From NCBI RefSeq assembly GCF_018294505.1, contig NC_057811.1, positions 21,618,579-21,682,578 on the forward strand: a stretch of DNA of 64,000 bases. Reading direction: 5' to 3'. Position numbers and translations under genes: made by a program. Shown piece after piece: positions 43,901-54,484 of the stretch. This DNA comes from Triticum aestivum. Its lineage: Eukaryota > Streptophyta > Magnoliopsida > Poales > Poaceae. The first letter of the stretch is position 1; each line of letters begins with the position of its first letter. The notes under the pieces are model-generated. The model searched no databases, was not told the DNA's origin, and saw nothing but the letters and a program-made list of their open reading frames with translations.

Positions 43901-44484
43901 GACTTGTGCATTTGCGCTTGTGGAGCATCTTCATGTGGATGGTGTCGTTGTCGTACTTGAGCTCGTAGTAGATGTCGTTCGTCGTCGTCGTGCACATGAT
44001 GCTTGGAGGTGACTTGCCCTTCATGACGATGTGGATCACGAACGTGATGGTGGTCACCATGTATATGTGGACGTGGACGACTTGTGCTTGCGTCGCGTGG
44101 GCGCTCCGAAGATGATCGACTTGCTCGCCGCCGCCTTGAGGATGATGAAGGGGAAGAAGACTTGTAGTCGGCCACCATGTCGCGTAGTTGATCCTTTAGC
44201 TCGCCCAACTTGGTGTCGATGTAGTCCCTTTTACTTACTTCGGAGTGTCGTATGTCGATGGCGAGGTTGTCGAGGCGCTCTCGCAAGGTAGATTGTGCGC
44301 CTTGCATTTGTCGTTGTAGATCGAAAATGGACATTTTGGTGATGTAGTTCTTCGCGTCGTCGTTGTTGCCGAAGACCGGAGATGAAATGCCTTGCCTATC
44401 CATCACAAGACTCGAGCAAATATGAGTGGGAGAAAGAGAAGAACTATACCAAATGTACCTTGACCGATGTTGAAGATGGATCAA
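40963..44484 (-). CDS. Giant ORF of the 8.2-kb LTR element, function unknown
   Basis: It has 1,173 codons. The likely start is the Met of MDRQGISSPVFGNNDD (about residue 28), since the preceding 27 residues look like leader. Residues about 50-110 (from KMSIFDLQRQMQ to LKDQLRDMVADYK) are charged and helical with coiled-coil character, as in some gag N-termini. A Ser/Arg-rich run (SSSSRRRRASRSSS) and a His-rich run (HIHGDHHHVRDPHRHEG) follow. The remaining ~900 residues are rich in His, Ser, Met, Cys, Asp and Thr, without a zinc knuckle, DTG protease, DD polymerase or D,D35E pattern. An open frame this long is very unlikely by chance, so coding constraint or recent descent from a coding sequence is inferred. 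Its position between leader and polypurine tract is that of gag-pol. Confidence 0.65.
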   Translation of the reverse strand: MIHLQHRSRYIWYSSSLSPTHICSSLVMDRQGISSPVFGNNDDAKNYITKMSIFDLQRQMQGAQSTLRERLDNLAIDIRHSEVSKRDYIDTKLGELKDQLRDMVADYKSSSPSSSSRRRRASRSSSERPRDASTSRPRPHIHGDHHHVRDPHRHEGQVTSKHHVHDDDERHLLRAQVRQRHHPHEDAPQAQMHKSQQALLHAKSKLHEQKRRPRDEHHQNGATATPTTSASSPSVLKASSPLDVRHLRLLPMSSPTSTSSTTRRPPTSEGDTSIFGSPSKKMAEHGKFSSVMETSYEVPHHMGLQQQDGDKKVEHGTIPSTKAAIGVEHGDICTNISPTPTYHEMTQLPCEESHPTMSDMSDSTICDIERISYERMSVTTTSPTHESMPHILCEVECHLSDSTNHMSESILLGVSEPQHLVSEVVDTARETTMISNDSPSTPSVFSSLVLGLLHDDTPILDESIPPMETMMAMVDDDEPPTWYHQLATSPTTHELRCKGNIGDSASLVPLVDYFTNDCLHDVDPPITMLHASATSSCHDLPIYDEYDDEHVELPSCDAMLHRISCENSIGHFMFDNPLNLSYAMSEISHIVSFQSQHSDYACPIKIHPICTYGIDDEMMVIGLCFSCDDIAMLPLHDLSNSSTTPCHDHIVPNMHCFGCCKYSPWDVSTNAHQETPIVSSYILGDFDAFHTLHDSHNCVHHMHSMNDNALHISRDALHPLSLHYAIHNTKPIMMDDMFLYHASHLFEHRLFCANRHKHVCIMMDDVYIYHAHTIFPLSLFCVGTYEHSSTSQSHELTKRALESKDDLGSRGLSFPPSPSRNDFAHSFYLALTRLWAIYHLLCYVHFPVFTLHAMPLSMILPCNCEPCLLLPMIHHYDTPMCICILGGDPCCYCHVYHVPHAIDAILLISCLYACEMSCALYMPTICTHDMFALIPSSTLHLRTTSLLDLISMIACFVASPMFHYSLSWVDDIYSHASHMIYLVYCHLSPIIASMLNDLGDLDISLVMHAWLIEPIVFGCSRIICLHTMKCSLVLSYDEHDTYTCWVSYHSNDRFCIYANLICFSECLSCSFILKDSQGITIKRHIGFVKAYMMCNTNIFDKLIKVNSFPLSHPQIRILDGSLFHCCFLHVVYMIHLANGGATLEIGSMDLHIEERSHLLDAPSNLHSCHDIEH

Positions 44485-46455
44485 TGATCACTCAATGTGT
44501 AACAAGGAAATAGCACAATTGGTACCAATTCTTGTCGGTTTCTCACACCTACACAAATAAGGCTTATGGTGGAGCTTGGTGAGGATAGTGGCACAAAAAT
44601 TTGATGCAAAATGTTAGCAAGAGTCAATAATGTTGAAAGAGATTCACAAATTCGCAAGTGAAACAAGTAGACCAATAGCAAAGAATGGCACACGGAAACA
44701 CACACACACGGATAGCTAAATGGGGTCGTGCAACCAAGGAATGAGCACAAAATGTGGAGTCCACGAAAAACGCTCGTGTTGCACAACTCAAGAGAGACGC
44801 TAGCACGATTGCTCAATAGGCGGATACGACACTTGTGCACAACCTATGATATGCAAAATGGATAAACTTCTATCCCAAGTATGCTATGTATGTATGGTTC
44901 CCGGTGTTTCTCACAAGATGATCCAAGATGATCGGATATGACAATCTTATATGCAATGTGGTATGATGCTATGGCACTTGCTTGCAAGTTATTTGCTCTT
45001 TCTCTTTTGCTTAAAATCTTATTGTTTTTTTGTATGTATGGCCACTTTGCGAAATGCACAAACCAAGATAGCCATAGTGTATATGCGGGAACAAACTTGA
45101 GGCACACGAGATGATATGATACCAATATGATATGGTATGTATGCAATGTATATGGTGTGGATCACTAATGTGCACAAGTAACGTTGCCGGCAATACTCAA
45201 ATGGCTAGTCTCGATAGGCAAGTGACGCAAAATGGGCTAGGGGTTAACAATGCAATGTGCAAGGGAATATACAATGGAGGGATGCCACGATACCAAGATG
45301 ATATGGAGGTTACCGTCCGAGGCGATGATGAGTGGTGGTGATCTTGATGGAGATACCAAGATAATGGATACTTGCCCCTAAGTAGCCGAAACACCTTAGG
45401 AAACGGAAAAAACGCGAACTCAAAATCTCAAATGTCAAATGTCAAATGGTGGTAGCAGGGTGTGGAGGTGGTTGCGGAAGCTCAATGGGATTGCGAAAAT
45501 GCAATGATTGGTTTTGGGACGCAATGCGGAAGTGGAGGGTAAGGTGGTGAACTATACACGGTGTCGGAATTGGAAGCACGGTCCCTAAGTAGCCGAAACA
45601 CCTTAGGAGACGCAACTCACAATACAAACAAAATTGGGTTAAGTTAGGGTGGCGAAAGTGTATGGTGGGTAAGCCTATGCGGAAGTTATGGTGGTGGTTG
45701 ATGAAGAAGCAACCGTCCCTAAGTAGCCGAAACACCTTAGGGTACTCGAATCACAACTCAAACAACCACAAATGCTTTGGGGAACAAAATTGATGAGGTT
45801 GCGGAAGTCGGTGGTGGTTATGCGGAAGTTATGGTGGAAGCCCTAGGCAAAGATGCCAAAGTGCCAAAAATTTGATGGAGTCAAATGGTGATGGGACCTA
45901 TCTAGAGGGATAGAGGATGTCAATAGCTACTCAACAAGCTAAAGAACGCGAAAATCGGACTCCGGATGTGGAAGTTATGCATAAAACGGTGAAACGAAAA
46001 AGCTGAAATGTACAGGGGTCGGACATCCGGGGTCGGGGCCTGATATCCGGGACCTGATGTCCAGAAACTTGTGCGAAATTGCGCTCCAGGAGCCGGATGT
46101 CCGGGCTACGGCCCGGATGTCCGGGGGGGCAGATGTCCGGGGCTACGGGCCGAATGTCCGGGCTCCAAATCCGAGGATGAACTCGAGGACTCAATTTTGG
46201 GGGCGGAAATTGATGATTTCGGAGGCAAAATTGCGGAGATTTCGTGGATGGAAAGTGGGGAAAATCGGGGGAAAGCTAGATCCACAAGTAACAAAGCAAA
46301 TCCACGAATCAAATTCAACAAAACATCATCAAACCAACAAATCACAAAAAAAATTGGGGGCTATTTTTTTGGTGGGGATTTTCGAAATTGGGGAAGAAAT
46401 CAACAAAACTAGGCTAGAAAACACAACAGGGAGGCTCCGAAAACGTGATCAACGT
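44485..46455 (-). other. Leader region of the 8.2-kb element
   Basis: No long ORF is present. Three copies of a 24-bp hairpin motif, CCTAAG-N12-CTTAGG, lie at 45377-45400, 45584-45607 and 45718-45741, amid degenerate GCGGAAGTTATGGTGG words. Near 46015-46170 six more CCGGATGTCCGG-type palindromes occur. Confidence 0.75.
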
Positions 46456-46470
46456 GGCTCATGATACCAA
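46456..46470 (-). other. Primer-binding site of the 8.2-kb element
   Basis: The minus strand reads TTGGTATCATGAGCC two bases after the 5' LTR. It resembles the initiator Met tRNA complement with an extra base, as in many grass Gypsy elements. Confidence 0.75.
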
Positions 46471-46472
46471 GA

Positions 46473-47479
46473 TGATGTAGGGCGGAACCCTAGATGGCCG
46501 ATCTTTCACGAAAGGAGCGGATCCCTACGAAGAACGTGATGAACACGAGGGGAAACACGAGGGAAACACGAGGGGAACACGAGAGAAATCACTCAACCAA
46601 CAAGAATAGATCACACATGCGCTAGATCGATGAACACAAAGGTGAGATACAAGATCCAAATCCAACAAAGGACGATACAAAGGGTAACCGGTTCTTCTCC
46701 GTGAGGAGGTCTTGATGGGGGTCTTCTCCGTGAGGAGGTCTTGAATCCAAGGTGGATCGTCTCCGTAGAGGGGCCGCGGTCTCTCTCGTGGAGTAGATCC
46801 GATATGGATGAGCAAAGCTCTATCTCTAAATGAGCTAATCCTTTGCTAACTCTAGAAAGATGGAGGAGAAGGAGTATATATAGTCTAGGGGGTCGAAGGG
46901 GTACACGGGCCTCGGCCCTTTACTGTGCGCAGACAGACGAAGCCGGATGTCCGGGGCTTCAGGAGTGGCCGGATGTCCGGGCTGGGGGCCGGATGTCCGG
47001 GCTGGCGGTGCAAACTTCTGTAGTCTCTGGATAGGCGGGGTCGGATGTCCGGGCTAGGGGGCGGATGTCCGGCGGCTCGGGAAGAGCCGGATGTCCGGGC
47101 CTCTGGCCGGATGTCCGGGCTGACGTGGTTCAGCTTCGGGTGCCTTCTGTGATGGGCGCCGGATTTCCGGGCTGGTGCCGGATGTCCGGGCTTGTGGGAG
47201 GGGCCAGATGTTCGGGGCCTGGCCGGATGTCCGGGCCCTGTAGCCTTTCTCCGGATCCTCTCGTCGTGCTCCTTCATCCTTGTACTTGGTGACTTGTCCA
47301 TCATTTCGAGCATCTTCGAGAGGGTCTCCTTGGTACTAGGCATGTGTAGTGTTCTTGCATTAGGTAGCAACCATGTCTCACATGAATGGAAAGGAGAAAC
47401 ATTTAGGAGCGGGTTCACCTTAGGTCCAATGGCGTAGGCTCGAGTGTACATGAGGATGATCGTAGGATGCTCCGCATCA
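46473..47479 (-). repeat. 5' LTR of the 8.2-kb element
   Basis: It is 1,007 bp with about eleven CCGGATGTCCGG-type palindromes. TCTTCTCCGTGAGGAGGTCT occurs twice 29 bp apart (46693 and 46722), a tandem duplication absent from the other LTR. TATATATAG lies near 46876. Confidence 0.9.
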
Positions 47480-47650
47480 GATATTTCCAAGTATGAGACG
47501 CCTGTGATGACTTTCACAATCTCAAAATAATATGCCCGCTCATTATTTGGAAGGTGATGATAAAGTTAGCGCGTGCGTGTATGTTCATAGGGCAAGTATA
47601 CGCACGTATATATGAGCACTTGTGTCTGTACTGTGTTTTATTTTTTTAGC
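47480..47650 (+). mobile_element. SINE, 3' part (split)
   Basis: It continues the SINE of 39186-39302 after the GATAT duplication: the family words CGCCTGTGATGACTTTC, AATATGCC and GAGCACTTGTGTCTGTACTG, then a T/A-rich tail. Confidence 0.75.
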
Positions 47651-49045
47651 GGGCACTAGCTGAAACATTGTCGAGCCACTGAGTGCTCTTTGAGTTAGCG
47701 AGCAACAAGCTTTTGATGACGGTCCAAACTATATTAGTTGTGATATACTCCTCCAAGTCGCATAATATATATGTGTGTAATTTATATCTATTATGCCGGA
47801 AAATGTACTGACACATTGAAAATATAGTTTTTTTGGAATTATCTGCCAAATTGTTTATTGATAAGGGTTTAACATCGTGGGGTACAATTTTATTTTGAGT
47901 TGATCGTGGGGTACACATAAGATCATGAAAACAATAGTACTCCTGTTTTTTAGGCAAAGAGTTAAAACTCCTGTTGAAAACTGCAGACAGCAAAGAGGAG
48001 CTAATCTGCTTTCTTTACGGGCCAAGATTGAACGTCTGGGCCCATTTGCGGCGCTGGTCCATTTAGGCAACACTACGCAGCAGCCAGCTGCGTGCTAGGG
48101 CAGATCCTATTTGACGCCCGCAGGCGTCAAAAGGACGTGGCTTCGCTGAAGCCTTGCCACCCGTGGCTGCAGTTTGGGGCGGCCCATGGTCGTTCTGCTT
48201 TTGCTTCTCTTCTTTTTTCTTTTTCTTTTTCTTCTTTTTCTTTCCTTTTTCCTTTTTCCTTTTGTTTCTTTTTTTCGTTTTATACAAAGATCATTGCATT
48301 TTTATATATTAAAATGTTTATCATATATTTAAGATAATGTTCAGCCTATATAAAGAAAATGCTCAACATATTTTTAAAAATGTTCATTGTGTATTGTAAA
48401 ATTGTTCAGCATATATTCACAAAAATGTTCAAAGTGTATTTAAATATTGTTCAGCGTATATCACAAAAATGCTCAATGTGTATCTTAATGTTTTGTTTAG
48501 CATATAGTACAAAATGTTTGCTGTGCATTGAAAAATTGTTCAGCGTATATCGCAAAATGTTCAATGTATATTTAATAATTGTTAATTATTTGAAATTTCA
48601 ATTTGTTGTTCAGGTTTTTAATAATTGTTCTCGTCTTTAAAAGTTTGATCACATTTCTAAATTTGTTCTTGATTTTCAAACATTATTCATAATTTTCAAG
48701 GAAATCGTTCATCTTTTTCCCAAGAAATGTTGAAATTTTGAAAAGAAAAGGATCAGCCGTTGTACATAGTACTTTGACTAATCAGGCGACGCAAATTTGT
48801 TCTTAGAGTCTGGCGCTGCAAATCTAGCAATAGAACTAGTCAGGTCTATTTGTTTGGAAGAAGTATCTACTAGCAGAAGGTCGCGAGTTCGGTCTCTCGC
48901 TCGCGGAACAGCTTTTTGCCGAGTTTTTGTTTTGCACGCCTGTATTTCGCTTGCTCCAAATGGGTTGGCCCGTTCACGGTTCTCTTTAGCGAAGGCTCAA
49001 TAGTTTGACGCTCGCGGGAGTTGTACAGGGGGTCTCGCGTGCTAG
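47651..49045. repeat. Unclassified repeat with a tandem AT-rich array
   Basis: Nothing is recognised at 47651-48090. At 48095-48130 a GACGCCCGCAGGCGTC palindrome occurs, and a related TTTGACGCTCGCGGGAGTTG lies at 49000-49023, possibly the two ends of one element. Between them, 48310-48600 is an array of roughly 60-bp units built from TGTTCAGCATATAT and AAAATGTTCAATGTGTAT. No gene is seen. Confidence 0.45.
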
Positions 49046-49088
49046 CTACAACTCCCTCTTTTTTTTTGAACATAAAGATTTTATTAAC

Positions 49089-49991
49089 TTAGGAGCATTT
49101 TACAGAGACAAGCGTGAGAGGAAGCACGCTGGATACAGAGAGGGAATCCCTAGTTGAACAAAGTCCTGCATCAAGACGTAAGCAACGAAACAGTACATGG
49201 CTGTTTTTAACTTTCAAAGCTAGGCGTGCAAGATGATGCGCCTTGACATTGTTTCCCCTGCTAATGTGAGCAACTTTGCCACTCTGAAAAGAAGGACTGT
49301 TTTGTATCTGTGCAAGCAGTGGCCTGTTGTCCCATGGACCTGGAGCAGAGAGAATGTCCGTCGATTTTGCTGCCGAAACTAGCACTGAACAATCCGTAAA
49401 GAAATGTGGATCCTGAACATTGAGTATTTCCGCCAGCCTGGTTGCAAGCATGAGACCAAAAGTCTCAGCTTGAAGAGGAGAAGAAGCCATAGGAGACATA
49501 GCTGCAATGTGAAGTTGATGGATTCGATCATTATTCTGAACCTGAATGAAGACTCCAATTCCTGCCTGTTTAGGAGTGTGAGCTGGATGTATTTCCCACG
49601 CAGCATCACAAAAGATTGTGTTGCCTGAAAAAGAGTGTGGATTTTGTATTGTCGGCTGCACCAGTTGGTCCTGTAAGCAATGCATAGCATGAGCTTCAGC
49701 AGGGATTTCTCCTAATTTGGTTCCTTGTATGATTGCGTTTGCCGCTGCATACACCTGAGAGGGCCTGCAAAATTTCCTAGCAAAGAGAGCATCATTTCGA
49801 GATTTCCACATGCACCACAGAAAAGTATACAAGTTAGAAGGATTAATTTGTGGATGGCCAGAGTTAAGCAAAGTTTGGATCATGATAGGAATAGAATGGT
49901 TAACAGCAGCAAGGATTTCCGTTTTAATGAACCAAGGTGAGCAAAACCAGGCTGCCTTAGAGAAAGGGCAAAGAAAAACATGTGTTTTCAT
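49089..49991 (-). pseudogene. LINE ORF2 C-terminus: RNase H domain
   Basis: The frame begins HVFLCPFSKAAWFC, the tail of the zinc-binding region. The RNase H follows: IFCDAAWEIHP (first Asp), QAETFGLMLATRLAE (Glu), HFFTDCSVLVSAA (second Asp) and ISRGNNVKAHHLARLA (final conserved block). RNase H of this kind is known from many plant L1 elements. The frame differs from the preceding segment (49957-50841), so a small deletion separates them. Confidence 0.85.
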
Positions 49992-50841
49992 TTATGTGTT
50001 TAGAGAATTTACTTGCTCTCTTACCTGTAGGAAGCGCTCTCCTAAGAAGTCTCCAAGCAAATGTCTGTACCCGTGGCGCCATGAGTTTGTCCTGCCAAAC
50101 TTGATTAAGAAGAGAAACGATCTGAGGATGAACCTCTTTCGGTCGCTGTCTAGCTGGTAGGTCAAGGTTGTTGAAGCAATGCTTATATGCACTCTTGGAG
50201 GAGAAATTTCCTGCAGGTGTTAGTTTCCAAATCAAAGCATCTTGTCCAGCAGCAACAACTATAGGAGTCTGAAGAATATCATTAGCTATCTCAGGTGAGA
50301 ACAGAGAATTAATTAGATCCGCATTCCAAGCTTTTTGATTTGGCAACCAAAGATCTCTAACAATAGCAGGATAGACAAAAGATTGCTCTTGTATAATTAG
50401 ATGATCGTAAATTCCTTCCCATATCGAAAACCAAGGAGAACTCCACACAGAACTATTACCATCTATAATCTGATAGGTAGAGGCTGAAATTAAGAGAGGC
50501 TTCACCTTTAGTATTGCAGCCCAGAAAGCTGATTTCGGCTTGTTTGCTTTGGCTCTCCAAATGGACGTTTCATGGTGATACTTAGCCTTGAGGATCAAAG
50601 CCATCTGGCTATGTGGTTCTTTTGCCAACCTCCATGCCGCTGAAAGAATAAGTCCTTGGTTGATTGCCTGCAAGTTCCTGATGCCTAAGCCGCCAATTTT
50701 CTTCTCAACGCAAATGTCCGCCCATGCCCTTAGGCACAAGCTTTTTGTAGTAGGTTCATCTCTTACACCTGTCCACCAAAAGTTTCTTATAATCGCAGTG
50801 AGCTTTCCTAGGAACTTCTTAGAAAAAAGAATATTAGACAT
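49957..50841 (-). pseudogene. LINE ORF2 middle: post-RT and zinc-binding region
   Basis: It begins MSNILFSKKFLGKL, then FWWTGVRDE and KKIGGLGIRNLQAINQGLI, the typical region after reverse transcriptase in plant LINEs. It continues through FSSKSAYKHCF and RVQTFAWRLLRRALPTGKR into a truncated zinc-binding segment. It is out of frame with 50808-53225; about 30 bp appear to be missing near 50835. Confidence 0.85.
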
Positions 50842-53225
50842 ATAAGAGTGAGTCTTGCAGCATGGGAGAGTCTGTTCGCCTTGTAAGCTGAAAGTTTGGA
50901 TTTGAATTTATCATAAACAAAGTTGTAGGCTGCAGATCTCTCCTTTGCAGCCAGGATGAGTGGATGACCAAGATGAATGGTGTTGGCATCCAAGTCTGGC
51001 ACCTGAAAAAATTGCTTGAGATCTTGTTTAGCCTGCAAAGACACATGTTTACTAAAAAGAATGGCAGATTTGTTCCAATTGGGGAGCTGACCCGAATGCT
51101 GACAAAACTGATGTAAAATATTGGAGATAGTAGATGCCTCCTGTACATTAGCTTTTCCACAAACCAACAAATCATCGGCAAACATTAAAGAGTGGATAGG
51201 AGGGCATCCCGGTCCAAGTGAGATACCTGCCAGGTGGTTGGATTGAAGTGCATCCTGAAGTGCCAACGATAGTTCATTCACTGCAAGCACAAATAGCAAA
51301 GGAGAGAGGGGACACCCCTGCCTGATACCTCGACTACTTTTAAAGTGCTCAAAAGATTGTCCATTTATGTTAACAGAAAAAGTCGGCGAGGAGATACAGG
51401 CATGGATAAGCTTTATGAAATGGCCATGCAACCCTTTACGTTGTAAAGCCGAGGTGATGAAGTGCCATTCTAACCTGTCGAAAGCTTTAGCCAAATCTAT
51501 TTTGAGCATAAAATATTGGCTATCCCAAGAAGATAAAGAGAACGAATGTGCTATTTCTTGAGCAACAATGATGTTATTTGAAATGCGTCTACCTTCAATA
51601 AATGCTTGTTGCGAGGGATGCACATAGTCAGGCAAGTGGCTTTTTAAACTATTCGCAAGGGATTTTGCGATAAGTTTGTAGATCACATTACACAAGCTGA
51701 TTGTCCTATAATCCGAAGCAACACGGCAAACCAATTTTTTTGGAATGAGGGCAATATGAGTATCATTGAGATGGGCAGGAAGTATACCTGTAAGGTAGAA
51801 ATTGTTGATCAAATTAGTGACATCATCTCCAATCCAGTTCCAGGCCGCCAAGTAGAAGGCTACATTGAAGCCATCAGGTCCTAGTGACGCATTCTTTTTC
51901 ATTGATTTGAGTGTCTCCCAAATTTCCTGCTTGTCTGGTATTGAGTTGGTGAAATCCTGAGATTCATAAGGAAAGGTTGTGCTTGGCAGTTCCCTGTCAT
52001 TGTTAGAGCGATTCGAGCAGAATATATTTCTGAAATAGTTAACAAATTCAGCTGCTATATCATTGGGATCATGAAGATGTTTACCCTGAGCATCTGTAAT
52101 TGAGACTATGCGGTTGCGACGCCTACGCTTAAGAACAGCATTCTGGAAATACGAAGTATTCCTATCACCTTTAGTTGCCCAATGCTTCTTCGCCCGTTGC
52201 CTGTGGTATTCTGTAAGCTTAGTCATTGTTTCTTCATATTGTCTGATTAATGTGGCTTCCCTGGAGTGATCTTGCATATGTACAGGCTTGATCTGTATGG
52301 CATTGATCTGTTGTTGAATTGTGTCCAGTTGTTGCTGTATGGGTTTCTTCTTTTTACACCACCTCTTTATTGCTCCTGCAAGGTTAGTCGTCCTGGCATG
52401 GAAAGGCCTATTAACAGAAGAGTTCCAAGCATTCGTCGCCATGTCTTGGAAATCATCTTCAAATGTCCACCAGTTTTCGAATTTAAAATGGAGCTTCGGC
52501 CTACGAAATAGAGATTCAGTGGATACCAAAATAGGAGCATGGTCACTAAGAATAATAGGCAAATTGAAAACATTAGTGTTGGGAAACCGACCACACCATT
52601 CAGCATTGACAAGGCATCGATCTAGCCTTTGAAACACAGGATTTGAAGAAAATTGCTTATTCGTCCAAGTATAAGCCGGACTGCTATATCCGAGATCAAA
52701 AAGACCACATTGCTTAACATAGGTGTTGAAAGCACGCATCCGATACTTATTAACATTAACTGAAGTAGTGTCTGTATCACACATGATATTATTGAGATCA
52801 CCCAAACAAACAACAGGCTTTCCTAAGTTATCATGCACAAAAGTGGAAATATGGTCCCAAATTAACCGAGTCTGGCGGTGGTGCGGATCTCCATAAACAC
52901 ATACCAAAGCAAACTCCACATGGGTAGAAGCATCTACAACCACAGCTAAGATAAGAAAGTGATTAGAGAACTTGATACAAACTTGAACATCATCAGTCCA
53001 AAGAAGCCAAAGGCCACCTGAAAGACCAATTGAGGGAACTACGAAGCTACCATCAGAATTAAAACGACTATTTAGTTGAGAGGCAATGTGTGAAGAAGTT
53101 CTAGTCTCTGAAACAAATGTTACCTGTGCTCCGGTGGAAGACATGAGCTTGGCAAGGTACTCCATTTTATTCGAGCCGTAAAGATCCTTGCCCTTGCCTC
53201 GGCAATTCCAGCCGATGAGTTTCAT
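50808..53225 (-). pseudogene. LINE ORF2 N-terminal 805 codons: endonuclease and reverse transcriptase
   Basis: The APE-type endonuclease occupies about residues 1-240: GWNCRGKGKDL, VSETR (metal-binding Glu), CLGDLNNI, YTWTN, RLDRCL and LSDHAPILV (terminal Asp-His). Reverse transcriptase spans about 440-760, with GPDGFN, LIPKK, YRTISLCNVIYKLIAK, QQAFIEGRRISNN, LKIDLAKAFDRLEW (first Asp), GIRQGCPLSPLLF and FADD (about 681-684, catalytic pair). All the catalytic residues that I can check are present, so this part was recently functional. It runs off frame at the C-terminus (ICLIFFFLRSS). It starts directly with MKLIGWNCRG, as is usual for ORF2. Confidence 0.9.
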
Positions 53226-53280
53226 AGTGCCCGTTGCGTCTTAAGGCCTGACGGCACTGCCCAAGCGAAGTCTGAATTCC

Positions 53281-53947
53281 CTTGAACCCAATCCTCCTCA
53301 AGCATCAGACTGATTCAGCAACACATGCGTCTTCACCATGGAGATTGAACCCAGTCCTCCTCAAGCAGCAGGATGTTGGTGTTAACCATTGTTGTTTAGG
53401 TGTGTGTGCGTCATGTTTATTTCCAGTTTATCCATGTAGTTGAAGCTGCGGCAGTGTGTGCACGTAGAGTTGTGTTCACGTGCACAATGCAAAGCTAAAT
53501 GGGTTGTGATTAGTTAGCTGCATGTGTCAGTCTGTGAGGGGTCCGGCCGGCCGAGTTGTGTAGCAGACCAGAGATGGAGAAAGAAGCGGGCGCAGGCAGT
53601 TGCGGCATGCACCAAGTGAGGGCTTATCCATCTGCAAAAACTTGGGAGTGACTCAAAGTCTGTACGTGTGAGCAGTTAGTGGAGAGATTAGTGGGTCAAG
53701 CCGTTAGTGGAGAGATTAGTGGCTTGACCGGTGCGTTTGCATGCTAGCTAGTGCATGTGTTGGCTGCTCTATTTAATCCCGTGTAATCCAGTTCATTCAG
53801 TGTGAGAAGAAATACAGAAAAGGCACAAGTGTGCGTGGTGCCAAGTTCGTGAGTGTCTCTTCTACCTCCTGTGCGTGAGTTTATCTCCTATCTTGGGCAG
53901 AGATTACACAGGATGCTTCAGCAACACACGCCCCTTCACCATGGAAA
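53281..53947 (-). repeat. Two tandem ~64-bp repeats in the LINE leader
   Basis: TTGAACCCAATCCTCCTCAA through CTTCACCATGG occurs at 53291-53342. A second copy begins at 53345, is interrupted by the solo LTR, and resumes at 53914-53942. With the LTR removed the copies are adjacent. Confidence 0.7.
53374..53908 (+). mobile_element. Small solo LTR inside the LINE leader
   Basis: It begins TGTTGGTGTTAACC and ends GCAGAGATTACA with a perfect CAGGA duplication (53369-53373 and 53909-53913). CTATTTAATCC near 53769 could be its TATA region. It is 535 bp with no internal domain, and the family is not identified. Confidence 0.75.
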
Positions 53948-54484
53948 AACCTTCTAAAATCGCAGCTCCAAAGGAGGAATCAGCAAATCTCCGAAAGCAA
54001 CGACCGGAGAAGAACAGAGGAAAGCGGATCTGACGCAGGCACTAATCGTCACGGGGAGAGCAGGGACTAAGAGAGTTTGCGGCAGGCCGAGATGTGGATC
54101 AATCTGGGGCAGACGATATGGGGACGAAAGCTAGAGAAGTAAGCAGTAAGAGGAATTCGCGGAGAGAAGGAAGGAGGCGGACAGGAGGGGATCGATCTGG
54201 GACACGGGAGTCTGGAAAGAAATTAGGACATGGAAGCAAGGAGAAGGAGCTGCAGAGAGGAGGAGCTTAGAGGCAGCGAAACAGACAGAGGGAGGGAAGG
54301 AGAGGAACGGCATAGCGCCAATCACCGGCAAATCGCCATCGCCGCCGCCATGGGCAAGTCCTTCACGGCTCTTCCGCCATCTTCCTACTACATGAACGAT
54401 TGAAATTAGTGTATACTACAACTCCCTCATATCCCTAAAAAAGCTACAACTCCACCGTGTGCTAAAAAAAGCTACTCCGAGTAG

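Larger units (their letters stand above)
39303..47479 (-). mobile_element. 8.2-kb LTR retroelement with one giant ORF
   Basis: LTRs at 39303-40261 and 46473-47479 begin TGATG and end GCATCA. The target duplication GATAT is perfect (39298-39302 and 47480-47484). A primer site (46456-46470) and polypurine tract (40262-40281) set the minus orientation. The 6.2-kb interior is a 2-kb leader with a repeated hairpin followed by a reading frame that fills the rest. I recognise no complete protease, reverse transcriptase, RNase H or integrase. It is probably a Gypsy-derived non-autonomous family, but the classification is uncertain. Confidence 0.85.
49059..54415 (-). mobile_element. L1-type LINE, complete ends, disabled, lacks ORF1
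   Basis: A perfect 13-bp duplication CTACAACTCCCTC lies at 49046-49058 and 54416-54428, and the 3' end carries an A-run (T-run at 49059-49067). ORF2 covers endonuclease, reverse transcriptase, zinc-binding and RNase H regions, with two frame breaks. The 1.2-kb leader has no gag-like ORF1 and is interrupted by a solo LTR. Confidence 0.9.

Noticed and set aside
40963..44484. Giant ORF as an ordinary host gene
   Set aside because: It lies between two LTRs with primer site, purine tract and target duplication, so it belongs to the retroelement.
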